From assembly GCA_009192285.1 (NCBI GenBank), contig CM018603.1:5701613-5765612 (forward strand): a stretch of DNA of 64,000 bases, in the 5' to 3' direction. This DNA comes from Morchella semilibera. Lineage: Eukaryota; Ascomycota; Pezizomycetes; Pezizales; Morchellaceae. The position numbers and the translations under genes are program-made. Below, piece after piece: positions 1 through 11,773 of this stretch; positions within the stretch are counted from its first letter, which is position 1, and each line of letters starts with the position of its first letter. The notes under the pieces were generated by a model. The model saw only the letters and a program-made list of their open reading frames with translations. It made no database searches and had not been told where the DNA came from.

Positions 1-1160
1 ACTGTAGCGTGGAGGTTTTGAGGTCATAATTGCGTAGAGGACAACCACTACGTCATACTGTAATCATGCCTCCCCAAAATTTAAATGATCGCAATCATCT
101 AGATTACTTCATTATGACATATTTTTACCTGAAATTTTACGATTTTCCCACCCTGCTGTTTGTGCATCTGAAGCCGCTGCCTATTATAAGTATACCATAA
201 AATCTACCTTTTTTACTCAACCAAGAGATTCTCAACAGAAACACCATCTCTTGTCCGTTTGCCTCCAGAGCTAGGTCATTTTACTCGGCCTAAAGTACTC
301 TGCATATCTAGTGCTTCGTTCATCGACTACAGCCATTCGTTAAAAGGGTATAAAAGTCCTGATTCAGGATACTACAAATATATATTGACTCTATTAGAAA
401 CCTTTTCAAAGAACAAGTATGGAAACAAGGGTCCTGAGGCCTCGGAATGCAAATATACACTATGTATCAACACCAAACGGCACCTCACCAACACCTTTAA
501 ACTCCTCCTCGGCTGTCGTCAACTCCCGGAAGTTAAAAGCCGCTTCAATCACGACATCTCACTCGCCTGATAAAGCGGAAGGAAAACCTCGATATCTCTA
601 CAATCTACGCTCCCAGAAGTACCAGATTATGTACCTATGACCGAGCAGTATACGCCTGTCACGACTCAGCCCCCTGCACCTCGCCTCCCACCAAAGCGTA
701 GCCTTCGCCAGTGGGTACTCTAACCTATGTTAATATGTTTCAGAGCATTTTGAATTTAGAATATGTTTGGAAATTAAGAGTTATATCTAATAGTATGAAA
801 ATAAAATACTACATCAGCAAAAATAGGGTTGCGTCTTTTGGCGCCTGGGCGCCACAATTGGCACAAGATGCAGAAGACGTCAAAGACGAACAAAAATCAA
901 TTGCTTACCTGCATCCCCGCGCCCCGGCGCCGCAAGATAGTCTTGGGCTCCCAAGGCGCACTTTCCGTCGTTGGTCTCCAAAACCTCGTCTTGTACCTTT
1001 TGCCAGGCTAGCAGTCATGGCAGAACCTTGACACTAATATTCGCTGGGAATTGACGTCACACTGACGATTAGAGTTTTCCGATAACGATTAATAAGGTGA
1101 AACCAATGAGCCCACAGGAGATTGCAGCTGGGACGTTGGCATTGGAACGTGAAGGGGTGT
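1..1160. other. Mostly non-coding, with short unassigned ORFs
   Basis: No recognisable gene. A plus-strand frame at 419-640 (73 codons, ATG start) and a short frame at 637-723 (28 codons, Pro-, Arg- and Lys-rich, ending ...LRQWVL) adjoin in different frames and could be the worn 3' end of a coding sequence. I find no domain or splice signal joining them. The rest is AT-rich spacer. Confidence 0.25.
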
Positions 1161-1700
1161 ACAGCTATCCATGTGGGAATTGCCCTGGACTTGTGACCCT
1201 CGCGGGAATGGATATAAATGTGCTCAATACGTATATTATGTCGTAACAGGGTTTGATGCGGATGCTTCCTAGGGGGGAAATTGATTTTTGATCTTGTCGC
1301 AATTGTGTAGTTAGGCTAGTATATCTAGAGAGAGATAGATTAGTGAGGACATATATGTGGTGTGAATATATGGAGTAGATGAAGCCCCCGCCTTCCATTT
1401 GTGAGCCCCCCCCCTCCCCCAAGGCCACTAAAACCTCACCAACCGCGTGTACCTGGCGGCGTTTTCGGGCTCTATTCCGCGCACCAACTACTTCCTGCAC
1501 ACACAAACCTTAGGGTGGCACGCATGCACGAGATATTTAAAAAGTACACCTGTACATACCTACAGCTGGATCGTCAAACGCATCGCTTCAAAACCTCAAT
1601 TGATTCTAACAACCAAGTACCGTGCACTCCGTTTTACGGTGGGACCGAACGTAAAGATTTCCGCATACAATAAATGATATAACCGGAAAAAAAAAAAAAC
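1160..1700. other. Unassigned stretch ending in AATAAA and a 13-A run
   Basis: No recognised coding sequence. An AATAAA hexamer at 1669-1674 is followed 12 bases later by thirteen A residues (1687-1699). That arrangement is what a retroposed poly(A) transcript leaves at its 3' end. The upstream open frame (1447-1677) begins at GTG rather than ATG and matches nothing I know. Poly(A) runs also arise by chance, so the retrocopy reading is only a suggestion. Confidence 0.25.
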
Positions 1701-2012
1701 AGTGCCGAACCAGGGTTAGGGTTATCTACTATTTCTACGTATCCTATGGATATTTTAGTTGGGCCTTATTCAATATGGTAGAAAGGACAGAGACACGGCC
1801 CAGAGATTGGAGGTATATATTCTTATATCTCATAAGGCTCATAGAACAGCTCATGATCTGGTGTATTATTTCCTTGACAAGGGAGGGTTTGATACGTGAC
1901 AGTATATATCCCGCAGTAATATTAGGGCTGCCTGCCCTACCAGCACCGTCTCTGGACAGGGAGCATTTCCAAATCCCTTGTCACCGCTCACCCTCATCCC
2001 CCCCACCATACA

Positions 2013-2894
2013 CTAGTACCACCACCTCCCGTCCCCGGCATCCTCCATAAACGCCGCATGAAACAGGCCCCAATGCTCCCAGACCTTCCACCCCCTATCC
2101 ACGCCATTAACCATGGCCCACGCAAATCCCACCAGCACCACCCCCTCCCTCCCTCCGCCCCTACGCACCCCAGCAACAACCATACACTCCCCTCCCAAGC
2201 CCCCATGCGCCACCTCCAGCCCCTGCATGCGATCCACCGCTCTGGTCCCAGAGCTATGCAGGTCGGCGAGCCGCATCCACGCCCTCCTCCTCTCCTCACC
2301 CGGTGGCATTGCCGCCGCCTCCTCACGCAGCGACGCTATCGTCGTCCCGGGAGCCACCATTTCCAGCAGCAGCGCGGAGCACGCGCCCCGCGGCATGCCC
2401 ACGACGTGCCACTCGCCGTAGAAGTGCGGGACCTCGGAGCCCTGCAGGGGCTGCAGTCGCGTGTATGCGGCGAGCTCGCGGCGGAGGCGGTACGCTGGTT
2501 CGGAGTGGGTGGCGTAGAACTTTGCGATCCAGCGTGCGGGGGTAGGGTTGTGAAGGTCGGCGAGGACGGCGACGTGGCGCGTTAACGTGTGCATTATGTA
2601 GAATGTGGCCTGGACGGCACCGGAGGCAAGGGTGGTAAGGGTGGGCGGGTTGTGTGGACGGGGCTGGTGCGAGGCTGGGTACGGCGGCGGGGAGGGCGTG
2701 GGGGGTGATTGTAGGAGAGAGATCGTGGCGGCCTCGGTGCACTGTAGGGTGAGCTGGGTGTGGGGCTGCCAGGGCATGTGCGGTATCAGGCGGGCTTGCT
2801 CGGGGCGGAGTGTCGGCACGAAGACGGGCTGTGGAGGTGAGCCCGGTGGGAGCTTTCCCCACGTACTGGCCGTGTTTTGGGGTTGGAAGGACAT
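2013..2894 (-). CDS. Predicted pseudokinase (fungal APH/kinase-like fold)
   Basis: This single-exon ORF of 293 residues starts at ATG 2894 in an unusually GC-rich island. The second half follows the compact fungal kinase-like (APH-type) family: an R-x-E-L-x-A-Y helix near residue 140, 'VPHFYGEW' near 155, a LLLE hinge near 175, then catalytic-loop and metal-binding positions near 226 and 255. Where the family has HGDLxxxN this protein has HGGLGGEC, and where it has DF it has GF ('LVGFAWA'). The catalytic Asp, the metal-binding Asn and the DFG-type Asp are therefore all replaced, so phosphotransfer is not expected. The N-terminal 90 residues are Pro-rich and probably disordered. The frame is fully open, which fits a retained non-catalytic (binding or scaffold) role, but a young pseudogene cannot be excluded. 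No neighbouring gene hints at a partner. Confidence 0.6.
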   Translation of the reverse strand: MSFQPQNTASTWGKLPPGSPPQPVFVPTLRPEQARLIPHMPWQPHTQLTLQCTEAATISLLQSPPTPSPPPYPASHQPRPHNPPTLTTLASGAVQATFYIMHTLTRHVAVLADLHNPTPARWIAKFYATHSEPAYRLRRELAAYTRLQPLQGSEVPHFYGEWHVVGMPRGACSALLLEMVAPGTTIASLREEAAAMPPGEERRRAWMRLADLHSSGTRAVDRMQGLEVAHGGLGGECMVVAGVRRGGGREGVVLVGFAWAMVNGVDRGWKVWEHWGLFHAAFMEDAGDGRWWY

Positions 2895-3994
2895 TTGTTA
2901 TGAAAACAACTGATCGAATAGTTGGATGACAAAGTCGGTTCATTGATTAGTCAGTTTTCTGCCCCCGCATCAGATTAGTGAACGTCAGGCGACTACTCAT
3001 AGGAAATCACTCGATCACAATCTATCACTCGCCTTTCATGATCCATCGCTTTTTCCCTATTTTGTTTAATTCATTAATATGAGCTATCGCTTGGCCTTCA
3101 TTAGAACGGTTCTATGACGGGGCTCGCACCATCTTAAGAGGATCAAGGATTTGGAGGATCCTTCGGATGCAGCAACAGGTTCTGCATAATGCCGGCCAAA
3201 GCCACAGCTAGGGTCTAGGCACATCATTCCACATGGACAGAATAGGGATAAGACGTGCACCCTCCTTGACACGCTTTGGAGCTCGGGTGATAGACCCTTA
3301 GTGCAGAACAAGAATTGGGCAATATCACTTTCGATAATACTCAAGTTGATGATCACCCGGTTAACATGGGATTGCATACACCCTCACAGCTCTCCGATCA
3401 GGGGTTTTTTTCCTCCCTAGTTGGACAGCAAGTTAGCGGAGAGATTGCTGGGCTGGAAGCACACGAGTTGACAATGCAAAATCGGAATAATCCCACTTTC
3501 GCTCCTTCTTTGCTGCCTACCTGGATGCGCAAGCACCAAAGACAGCAAAGGGAGAAAGCAGAGAATAGAGATAGATTCGGGTGACGATAAGGCAAGACTC
3601 GTCAAGCTCTCTCATGAAAACTGTAATTTTTAACGGACTGGTAAGACAACATTCTGCGATCTGACGCGATGAGGTGCTAAATATACCAGACAGGGAAAAC
3701 AAATGTCTATGCTATGATGCGGATAAAATACTGAGTTGCGACTGGCGGAACCTGAACTTAATCTCATGGATTATATGGGGGGTAGGAAGGAGGGATGAGA
3801 GGCGGGATTACAGCTGATATGGTAAGGGCGGGGTAGCAAGGAGCTACGGGGAGTGGAGGCTGGCCTTAGGCCTTTCGATTTCTTCAGTTGGTTACTTGAA
3901 GAAGGTGAAGCAGGGTCAACTGGAGGTTTAGAATTAGCAAGGCAATGTAGAAGCTAACTCGGCTGGAAAAAGCAAGAATGTGTTAAGGGGGAAA
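2895..3994. other. Intergenic spacer
   Basis: No recognised gene. Open frames of 60-97 codons lie on both strands between 3084 and 3600, but none has a known domain and the plus-strand one (3315-3584) starts at TTG. A copy of the dispersed GAGTGATA-N4-GTGATC motif lies at 3007-3032 on the minus strand. Confidence 0.4.
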
Positions 3995-4080
3995 GCTAGA
4001 CAACTACGATCGCATACAAATTCAAAGCACCTATACTCGCGGGCACCTGGCCATAGGGACATGTCCCCAATCCCGGCCGC
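3995..4080 (+). repeat. Truncated module A
   Basis: Only the 3' half of module A is present (GACAACTACGATCGCATACA and onward). It marks the left edge of block 1. Confidence 0.55.
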
Positions 4081-4384
4081 ATCCAGCCTCCTTCCCAGCG
4101 CGACTTGCACCCACTGCCTCTACAGTCGTCCTGTCTCTACACTCGCCCTGTCTTTACACTCGCCCTAACTCCCCCCCCCTCCCCCCAGACTTGGAAGTTA
4201 CGTCCACATGGCTTTGAACCATTAGAGGGCCATACCCTCATGCCTTCCTGCCTCTGCACCCGACTCTGTACTTGCTTCGACTCTGTACTTGCTTCGACTC
4301 CATGGCTATTATGGGGCCACACCATAGGGCCCCCTGCCAGCGACGGGCGGGCACAGCGATTGCTGGAAACATGTGTGTCTTTCC

Positions 4385-4930
4385 CGCCCGACTGCGTCTT
4401 CACCACCAGTTCCACCTATCCCACCACCTCCACCATGTCCCCTACTACCACCTCCACCATCACCTCCACCGTGAGCTCGCCTGAGACCACCTCTACCACT
4501 ACCACTTCCACCCTGTACTCGACGACGACCAAGACCACAGCCACCACTACCACCTCCAACTTCACCATCCTTTCGACAATGACCTCCACCGCGGCCACGA
4601 CCACGACCACCACCACTTCACCTCCACCTGCACCACTACCTCAACCCCCACCGCTACCGTGATCTCCACCCTGACCTAAGCCCCAACTCTACCCCCCCCA
4701 CCACCACCACCATCACCACCATCACCTCCACCTCTACCGCAACCACACCACCACTGTGCCCTCTACCACCACCGTGTCCTCGACAACCACCGTGTCCTCG
4801 ACAACCACCGTGTCCTCGACCACCACCATGACCTCAACCACGATTGCCGCCTCCCCACCACCACCACCACCACCACCATCACCATCATCATCATCATATC
4901 CACCATGATCACCACCTCTACCGCAACCTT
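4385..4930 (+). repeat. CCACCA-rich tract 1
   Basis: Impure trinucleotide tract dominated by CCACCA, CCTCCA and TACCACC, nearly all pyrimidine plus A on the plus strand. It contains a local tandem of CACCGTGTCCTCGACAAC (4766-4822). Plus-strand frames read as Thr/Ser-rich and minus-strand frames as Val-rich, as any such tract would, so no protein is called. Confidence 0.65.
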
Positions 4931-6664
4931 CACATGGCAAAATACTGATCCTGACTGAACCTCGGGAGTCTTGAAGTCACACCCAAATGGCTTCCTGCCC
5001 CTACACTCACTTCCACACCCTGGAAGCCATCAGGAGGCTACACCCAAATGAACTCTTGTCTCACCTTCCCATATGGACTCGTGGTTCTGAAGCAAGTGAT
5101 AATCGATGGTTCTGCATGCTTTTTCGATAGCTTCACATCTACATGAAAGCGGGTTTTTTTGTCATGTGGAAATATTTTTTTTTGGTGCATGGAAGCCATT
5201 AGAAAGACACCGAAACGACTCCCTGTCTCTGCACTCGCTTCCACACAATTCAAGCCATGATCGAGCCGCATTCATATAGTTTCTTGCTTCTGCACTCGCT
5301 TCGACTTTATGGAAGCCGCGCCCGGGTACGTTCCTGTCTCTATACTTGCTTTAATACCATAGAAGCTGTTAGAGAGCGACACCCAAATAGCTACCTGCTA
5401 GCGACGAGCCGGCGCAGTGAGTTCTCGTTCGTATTCTTTAATATCGAGTCGTAATTCTAGAGCGAGCGATAATCCATGGCTACATCGAATGCATGCTTTT
5501 CGAAGGACATGGAGACGTGCTTTTTCGACTTGTTCGCTTGTGGGTGGAAACATGCTTTCTTGGCGCATGTAGGCCACGAGGGAGCCGCACCCTAATAGCT
5601 TTCTGCCTCTGTACTGGTTTCCGCACCATGGAAGCCAGACACAAATAGCTCCCTGACCCTACACTTGCTTCTGCACTCAAATGGCTTCCCTCTGCCCTCG
5701 CTTCCACAATCTGGAAGCCATTATGGAGCCACACCCACATGGCCAGCAGGCTGGCGTGGGCGGGCGCAGATAACTCGTTCGCATGCTTCCATGTGGAGTC
5801 GCAATTGTAGAACAAGTAATAATTGATAATTCTGCATCAAATGCACGCTTTTTTGGAGTATAAAATCCTGGTTTTCAGACTGCTTCACATCTACAGCAAG
5901 GTTTTATGGCGCACGAAAACGCGGCTTCTGGGCTGCTTTAAATCATTTTACCTTGGCGCATGGAAGCCATTAGGAGGCCATACCCACATACCTTTCTGCC
6001 TCTGCACACAACTCTGCACTCGCTTCGACTCCATGGAATGTATTATGGAGCCACACCCATATGGCCCCCAGCCAGCGACGGGCGGGCGCAGTCAATCCTC
6101 CTTCGCGACCTTACACGTCGAAGCATAGACCAAGACGCGATCCTCAAGCGAGTGAGACTGTGTAGTTCTGCATTGAATGCATGCTTTTTTGATCGCGTCA
6201 CCTGTGCCTGGAAACAGGAATTTTGGGAGCATGGAATCATGGCATTTAGACCCATTCACATCCATAGGGAATCATGCTTGTTTGGTGCAAGGAAATCATT
6301 ATGGAATCACATCCAAATCGCTTCCTGCCTCTACACTCGCCTCCATATCATGAAAGCCATTATGGAGCGACACCCATGTCGCTTCCCGCCAGCGGCACAG
6401 TGAATCTTCGTTCACGGCCCTATACAGTGTGGAGGTGTGATTCTGTACCATGCATGCTTTTCAGGTGGCTTCGCCTGCGCCTGGAAACATGCTTTTTTGG
6501 TGCCTGGGATCAAAGTTTTTAGCCTGCCTCACATCCATATGGAAACACGCCTTTTTGACTCTGGCAATATGCGGTTTGATTCCTGCCCACGCAGATAGAT
6601 CGCGCAGGAAGGTGGCGAGTGATAGTCTATGATCACGATCTATAGGCTTAAGAATTCTTATGTA

Positions 6665-6891
6665 CAGCCGCGTCCGCAAGGTTTTGGCACCCTGTAGAAA
6701 CATCTGCCATTACAACAAAATATCTGGTCCCTTTATCAAAAGGTAGGGTTGTGAAGGGTTGTGATAGACGGCAGGATAGGGATATGTAACTATAAATTGT
6801 CATTGCAGTCACTCTTATCTGGTTGCTTATAGCACGGTTTGAACTCATGAGCTTTGAGACTGGGTGTACCAAAACTTTGCGGACGCGACTC
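6665..6891. mobile_element. Tc1/mariner-type MITE (227 bp)
   Basis: The ends are inverted repeats of about 28 bp: left CAGCCGCGTCCGCAAGGTTT, right (reverse complement) GAGTCGCGTCCGCAAAGTTT, both continuing TGG-C/T-AC. TA dinucleotides flank it at 6663-6664 and 6892-6893. The same array sequence without the insert occurs at 15721-15732 (GATGTACTTATC), so an empty site supports both the boundary and the TA duplication. There is no coding capacity, so it needs a transposase supplied elsewhere. Confidence 0.75.
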
Positions 6892-6899
6892 TACTTATC

Positions 6900-7045
6900 T
6901 GTCAAAACCCCACCTCCTACTCCGTCCTATAATCGTGTACCTCTTGCGCCTCCAATATACAAAATCCGGAGGCCAGTTTACGTCATATACATATAGAATA
7001 TTGTCACGTTGGACAACTACGGGTCGTATATAAATTCAACGTACC
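6900..7045 (+). repeat. Module A copy 1
   Basis: Full-length module A beginning TGTCAAAACCCC and ending AAATTCAACGTACC, just right of the 227-bp MITE. Confidence 0.7.
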
Positions 7046-7460
7046 TCTAGCACCCAAGCTCGCCATCACGCTCGCAACCATGCTCGCAGGCACCTGGCCA
7101 TAAGAGCGTGTCCCTGATCTCCATCAGATCCATCCCCCTCCTTAACCCGTCAGTCATCCATTGCCTCTGCACTGGCCCTCCCTCTACACTTGCCCTGTTT
7201 CTACACTCACCCTGCCTCTAAATTCGCCTTGACTCTGCTCACTGATTTTGAAGCCATACCCAAAGGGCCTCCTGCCAGCGACGGGCGGGCACAGTGAATG
7301 CTCGTTCGCGAACTTACATGTAGAAGCATGTACCATGGCACGATTCTGAAGCAGATGATACTGTGTGGTTCTGCATCGAAGGCATTCTCTTTCGACAGCT
7401 TCACCTCCACACATCCTCCTACCTGGCGTGGGTAGGTGTAATTATATCTCGTTCAGATCC

Positions 7461-7590
7461 TGTCAAAACCGCGTCCCCTACTCCGCTCTCCAATCATGTA
7501 TCCCTTGCGCCTTCACCATTCAATATCCTGAGGCCAGTTTGTGTGCCATACATACAAAATACTGCCACGCATACAAATACAACGCACCAT
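7461..7590 (+). repeat. Module A copy 2
   Basis: Begins TGTCAAAACCGC and ends CAACGCACC. It lacks the internal block TGGACAACTACGGGTCG found in the other copies. Confidence 0.7.
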
Positions 7591-9158
7591 TGGCCCCTGA
7601 GCTCGCAACCAGGCCCTAGCCATAGGAATGTGTTCCCTAATCTCCACTGCATACAATCTCCTTCCCAACGTATCTTGCACCTACTGCCTCTACTCGCCAT
7701 GGCTCTGTCTCCAGGGCCTGGGGGCCATTAGGGAGGCAGGCCCAAATTGCTTCCTGCCAGCAAAGGGTGACTCCAGCGAATCCTCGTTCGCGCCCTTCCA
7801 TATTCGGTCGCAGTCCCGAAGTGAGTGTTAATTGATAATTCTGTACTATATGTATGATTTTCGATCGCCATATATCCATATGAAATGTTCTCTCTTCACC
7901 CAAGCCAGGAAACATTCTATTTCGACTATTGTTTGGCACATGGTGACTGTTATGGGACCATACACGGATGGCTCCCTGCCTCTGCACTCACTTCCATATC
8001 CTGTATGCCACAAATGGCTCTCTACTTCTAAACCTGTCTCCACACCCGAGAGCCATTACGGGGCCACACCAAAATAGTCTCTTGCCTCTGCACTCAGCCC
8101 CACACCATGGAAGTACTCTTGAAGTCACAAACACATGGCTGTTACGGAGCAACATGGAGACAAGAGGCAAGAGGGCAAAGGTACACAACCGAGCCAGGAC
8201 GAGGACGGGCAATGAGAGTAACGACACCTAACCGAGCAACAGCAAGGACGGGCAGAAGGTCTAAAGGGATTCCTGGATAAAGATGTGAAAGCAGAGCTAC
8301 CAGTAGATAACACATTCCACGTTCATGGGCTAGTAGAGAGGTGAGGCGAAGCGAGGCAAGTTGAAGCGAGGCGAGATTGAACGAGACGAGGCGAAGACGA
8401 GCACGAGAACTATAAGCGAGAGGAAGACGAAGAGTGTTCTTGAAATCCCACTTGGGATAACAGAGACGCCTTGGCAATGACTAAGGGTATAACGACATAT
8501 ATTCAGACGTAACAAACTAAAGACACAAGAAACCTAAACCGTAGGCTTGATACAGGAAGAACACCCAAGAAAAGAAAGAAAAAGAAAAAGACAAAGGAAA
8601 GATCTATAGCCGAGTATATATACCACTCCTAACTCCTGTACAGCCATGACTCATAATTCGTGTAATGGAAACCCATGGAAACTCCAAGAACCCAAACAGA
8701 ACACCGCAACCAAAAACCTATTCTCCAATATCCTGCTCCTCCAGGAAGTCCATAGTACGCCTTGATAATGGCCCCCTGCCTCTCCACCTGCTTCCATGTC
8801 ATAAAAGCCATGGAAGTCATTAGAAAATGACACCCATATGGCCTCCTGCTAGGCGCGGGCGGGCGGGGTGGATCCTCGTTCGCGCACTTTCTCATGGAGG
8901 CATGCAATATGGCGCGATTGTGCAGCAAGTGATAACCTATAATTCTGCATCGAATACATAGTCTTACATCTACATGAGAACATGCATTTTCGGCTGCTTC
9001 CCCTCGGAATCACCTGTGTCCGGAAATATGCTTCCTTGGCGAACGGAAGACATTATGGAGATAGACCCATATGACTCCCCGCCTCCGCACCCAAACGGCT
9101 CCCCGCCTCTGCATTCGCTCCCATTTCCCATCATGGAAGCTACGCCCAAATGGCTCCC

Positions 9159-9304
9159 TGTCAAAACTCCACCCCTTAATCCGCCCTGCAATTGTGTACT
9201 CTTGCGCCCCCATCATACAATATCCAGAGGCCAGTTCACGTCACACGCACACAAGATACTGCCATGCTGGATAACTACGGGTCATATCCAAATTCAGCAC
9301 GCCC
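9159..9304 (+). repeat. Module A copy 3
   Basis: Begins TGTCAAAACTCC and ends AATTCAGCACGCCC. It is more diverged than the block 3 copies. Confidence 0.7.
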
Positions 9305-9879
9305 CCAGCACACAAGCTCACAAGCGTCTAGTCACATGTGCATGTCCCTAATCTCCACTACATTAAAGCTCCTTTCCAACACGTATTGCACCCACTACCT
9401 CTACTCAAGCCGACTCCATCCCCTGTAGAGGTAGGTAAAATAGCTTGATACTGAAGTGAATGATCATCTATGGTTCTGTATCGAATGCATGCTTTCACAC
9501 CTACATCAGGACATGCTTGTTTCACTGCTTCACCTGTGCCTGGACACGTGGCTTTTAGACTGCTGGGAGTTCTTTTTTTGGCGCATGTAAGCTATTAGTA
9601 ACACACACCCAAATGGCTTCTTGCCTCTGCACTCGCTCCTACACCATTGCAACCATCCCACGGCGGCACACATATGACCTCCCTTCAAGTCTTTTAGATA
9701 GCTTCAGGTGCGACTGGAATCATGGTTTTTAGCCTCCTCACCTGCACGTAGAAGAATGCTGTTTTATAGCGGGGGATCCTGGTTTTTAAATTGATATGGA
9801 TCATACTTTTCTAGCGCATGCAAGCTATTGGGGAGCCACACCCAAAAGGCTCTCTGCGTCTACTTTGGCTTTCGCACCA

Positions 9880-10085
9880 TAATAGCCACACCCAGATCGT
9901 TCCCTGCCTCTGCACTCGCCTCCACACCATGGAAGCGATTATGGAGCCACACCCAAGTGGCTCCCGCCTCTACACTCGCTTCCACTCCACGGGGGCCATT
10001 ATGAAGCCCACCCAGGTATCTTCCTACCTCTTCACTCGCTTCCACACCCTAGAAGCCATTATGGAGCCACACCCATATGGCCTCC
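9880..10085 (+). repeat. Tandem 60-bp module B units
   Basis: Three successive 'CCTC..CACTCGC' anchors at 9907, 9967 and 10027 give a period of exactly 60 bp. One frame reads as a 20-residue repeat (LEAIMEPHP...), because 60 is a multiple of three. The repeat is out of frame elsewhere in the arrays, so I treat it as a DNA repeat. Confidence 0.7.
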
Positions 10086-10255
10086 TGGGAGCGACGGCGG
10101 GTGCAGTGAATACTCGTTCACACCTTTCCATACTTTTACATCCACTTGAAAGCAGGCTTTTTCAACTGCTTCACCCATGCCTGACGGTCCTCCCCCCAGC
10201 GCTCCGTTGCCGGGAATCACCTACCAAGGACCGCGGTCGGAAGGTCAGCAGGTCG

Positions 10256-10293
10256 GCAGGTAGGTAGGTGAGTAGGTGGGTAGGTGGGTAGGT
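10256..10293 (+). repeat. (AGGT)n microsatellite
   Basis: A run of AGGT and GGGT tetranucleotides directly after block 1. Confidence 0.8.
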
Positions 10294-10414
10294 CGAGTGA
10301 TAACCCACGACGCAGAGAAACATGACTCCCTTGACCCCTAGTAGGCGCTCAGAATTATGCTCTTTCGATCACTAATCATCGCTCAGAATCATGTTAAAAA
10401 ACATTGAGATAAAG

Positions 10415-10430
10415 GCTATCGCGCGATAGC
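10415..10430. repeat. 16-bp perfect palindrome
   Basis: GCTATCGCGCGATAGC is its own reverse complement. It is followed by TACAAGTCATAG, and a similar tail follows the hairpin at 10939. Confidence 0.8.
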
Positions 10431-10938
10431 TACAAGTCATAGAGTATTGGAGCAGAAGCTGTCGACTACCACGGGAATTACTGTATCACTTGATACATTA
10501 CCCACACAAGAATGACGCGTAATGCATTAAGTGATGCATTTAGCTGTAAAAGGTGAATCTAGTGATCTAGATACATTTACTGATGATTTTACTGATGATT
10601 TATCTCTTTAAACTGGATATTAAGCAGATAAAGTATAAGTTATTCATGTTACCATGGCTTAGGTGGGAGGATACTTAGGAATAAATATGACACAAGTTCA
10701 AATCTCCTGCATATCTTTTTATTGTTAAATTATCTACAATTCTTGGCAAAATGAGACTGTGATGCATTATTGATGCATTGTGAGATGCATTTATAGATTC
10801 ATTATTTATATGATGCATATACTGATGCATTTCCGATACATTTGCGATACACGTCTCGCCGTGGTAGACGTCGCACGATGGGAAGATATGGAGAATAACC
10901 TAACAAATGCTCCCGTATAAAGAATAAACATTGGAAAA

Positions 10939-10962
10939 GCTATTGTACAATAGTACAATAGC
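10939..10962. repeat. Second hairpin, 10-bp arms
   Basis: Arms GCTATTGTAC and GTACAATAGC surround four bases. The tail TATAAGTCACAG matches the tail of the palindrome at 10415. Confidence 0.75.
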
Positions 10963-11367
10963 TATAAGTCACAGTAATGCCATCGTACAGTAGACATGCG
11001 ATAGGGGCTCCGGGTGCGACGAGTGATACACTATGACCAGCCATCTCAAATATTAAGCCAGTAGCTTATCACTTATGCCGTCAGGCATCAACAGTAGTAC
11101 TATGATAGGAAAGGACAAGGCATAATAGAAAGGCATGGAATAAATGAATCTGAGTGTCTTATACAAAAGCGTACCCTGATAGAGACGCCCCGAGATTATT
11201 TTGTCATCCCGGATGTGTTTCTGACTTTCGGACGTTTATTGATATTCTATATCATCGGTATTCATATATATAATGCTAGTTTTGTTCCCAACTCATACGG
11301 TAATGCTAGTTGAGGTGGTGTGAATAACTTAATTTCATCACAGTAGGGTCTGGAGCAATAGCTTTTT

Positions 11368-11545
11368 GGGAAAAAACCGGGTTTCTAAATAACCCCGCCA
11401 AACTTTTTTTGGTAGAAAACCTGGAGTTTTGGCATAGCAACTGGGGATTCTGGGGCAACCGGACTTTTGTTGGTGCAGAATCCGGAGTTTTTCGGGGCTC
11501 TTTGGCACAGAAACCGGAGTTTTGGCACAGCAACTAGGCCAAAAA
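11368..11545. repeat. Imperfect minisatellite
   Basis: Several diverged copies of a ~30-45 bp unit containing CCGGAGTTTTGGCACAGCAA. There is no coding evidence beyond short frames. Confidence 0.5.
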
Positions 11546-11773
11546 AAAGGACTAATACAAACCTATTAGGCAAGTACACTAGACCCTTCTGTTATTGAAC
11601 CATACAACCAAAAAAACATCGCTAGAGTCTAGAAACGAGATTAATATAATGCCTATTACAAAGTGAAAAAAAGCAGCCCAAGCATGCGGAAAGCCTGAAA
11701 GTAAGGGGGGGATAGATGATGACAACCCGTCTGCTCACCTGATACCCTGGGTTAGCAAATTGAACTAGCACGG

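Larger units (their letters stand above)
3995..10180. repeat. Composite degenerate repeat array, block 1
   Basis: The block is built almost wholly from diverged copies of a few modules. Module A (~147 bp) begins TGTCAAAACCCC. Module B (~60 bp) reads roughly GGAAGCCATTATGGAGCCAC, then CACCCAAATGGC, then TGCCTCTGCACTCGCTTCC. Module C carries the core GACGGGCGGGCGCAGTGAA, then CTCGTTCGCG, AAGTGATA and GCATCGAATGCATGC. Cores of module C are visible near 4341, 5400, 5755, 6076, 6389, 7278, 8853 and 10091. Open frames crossing the block change from copy to copy, so I regard it as non-coding. It starts inside a truncated module A at 3995. Confidence 0.7.

Noticed and set aside
1710-1722. Short telomere-like words (AGGGTTAGGGTT) here and near 51396 and 55606
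   Set aside because: Only two repeats in each case, common by chance. They do not show that the window is telomeric.
9818-10267. 149-codon ORF with a 20-residue repeat (LEAIMEPHP-like)
   Set aside because: It arises because the DNA repeat period is 60 bp. The same module is frameshifted elsewhere in the arrays.
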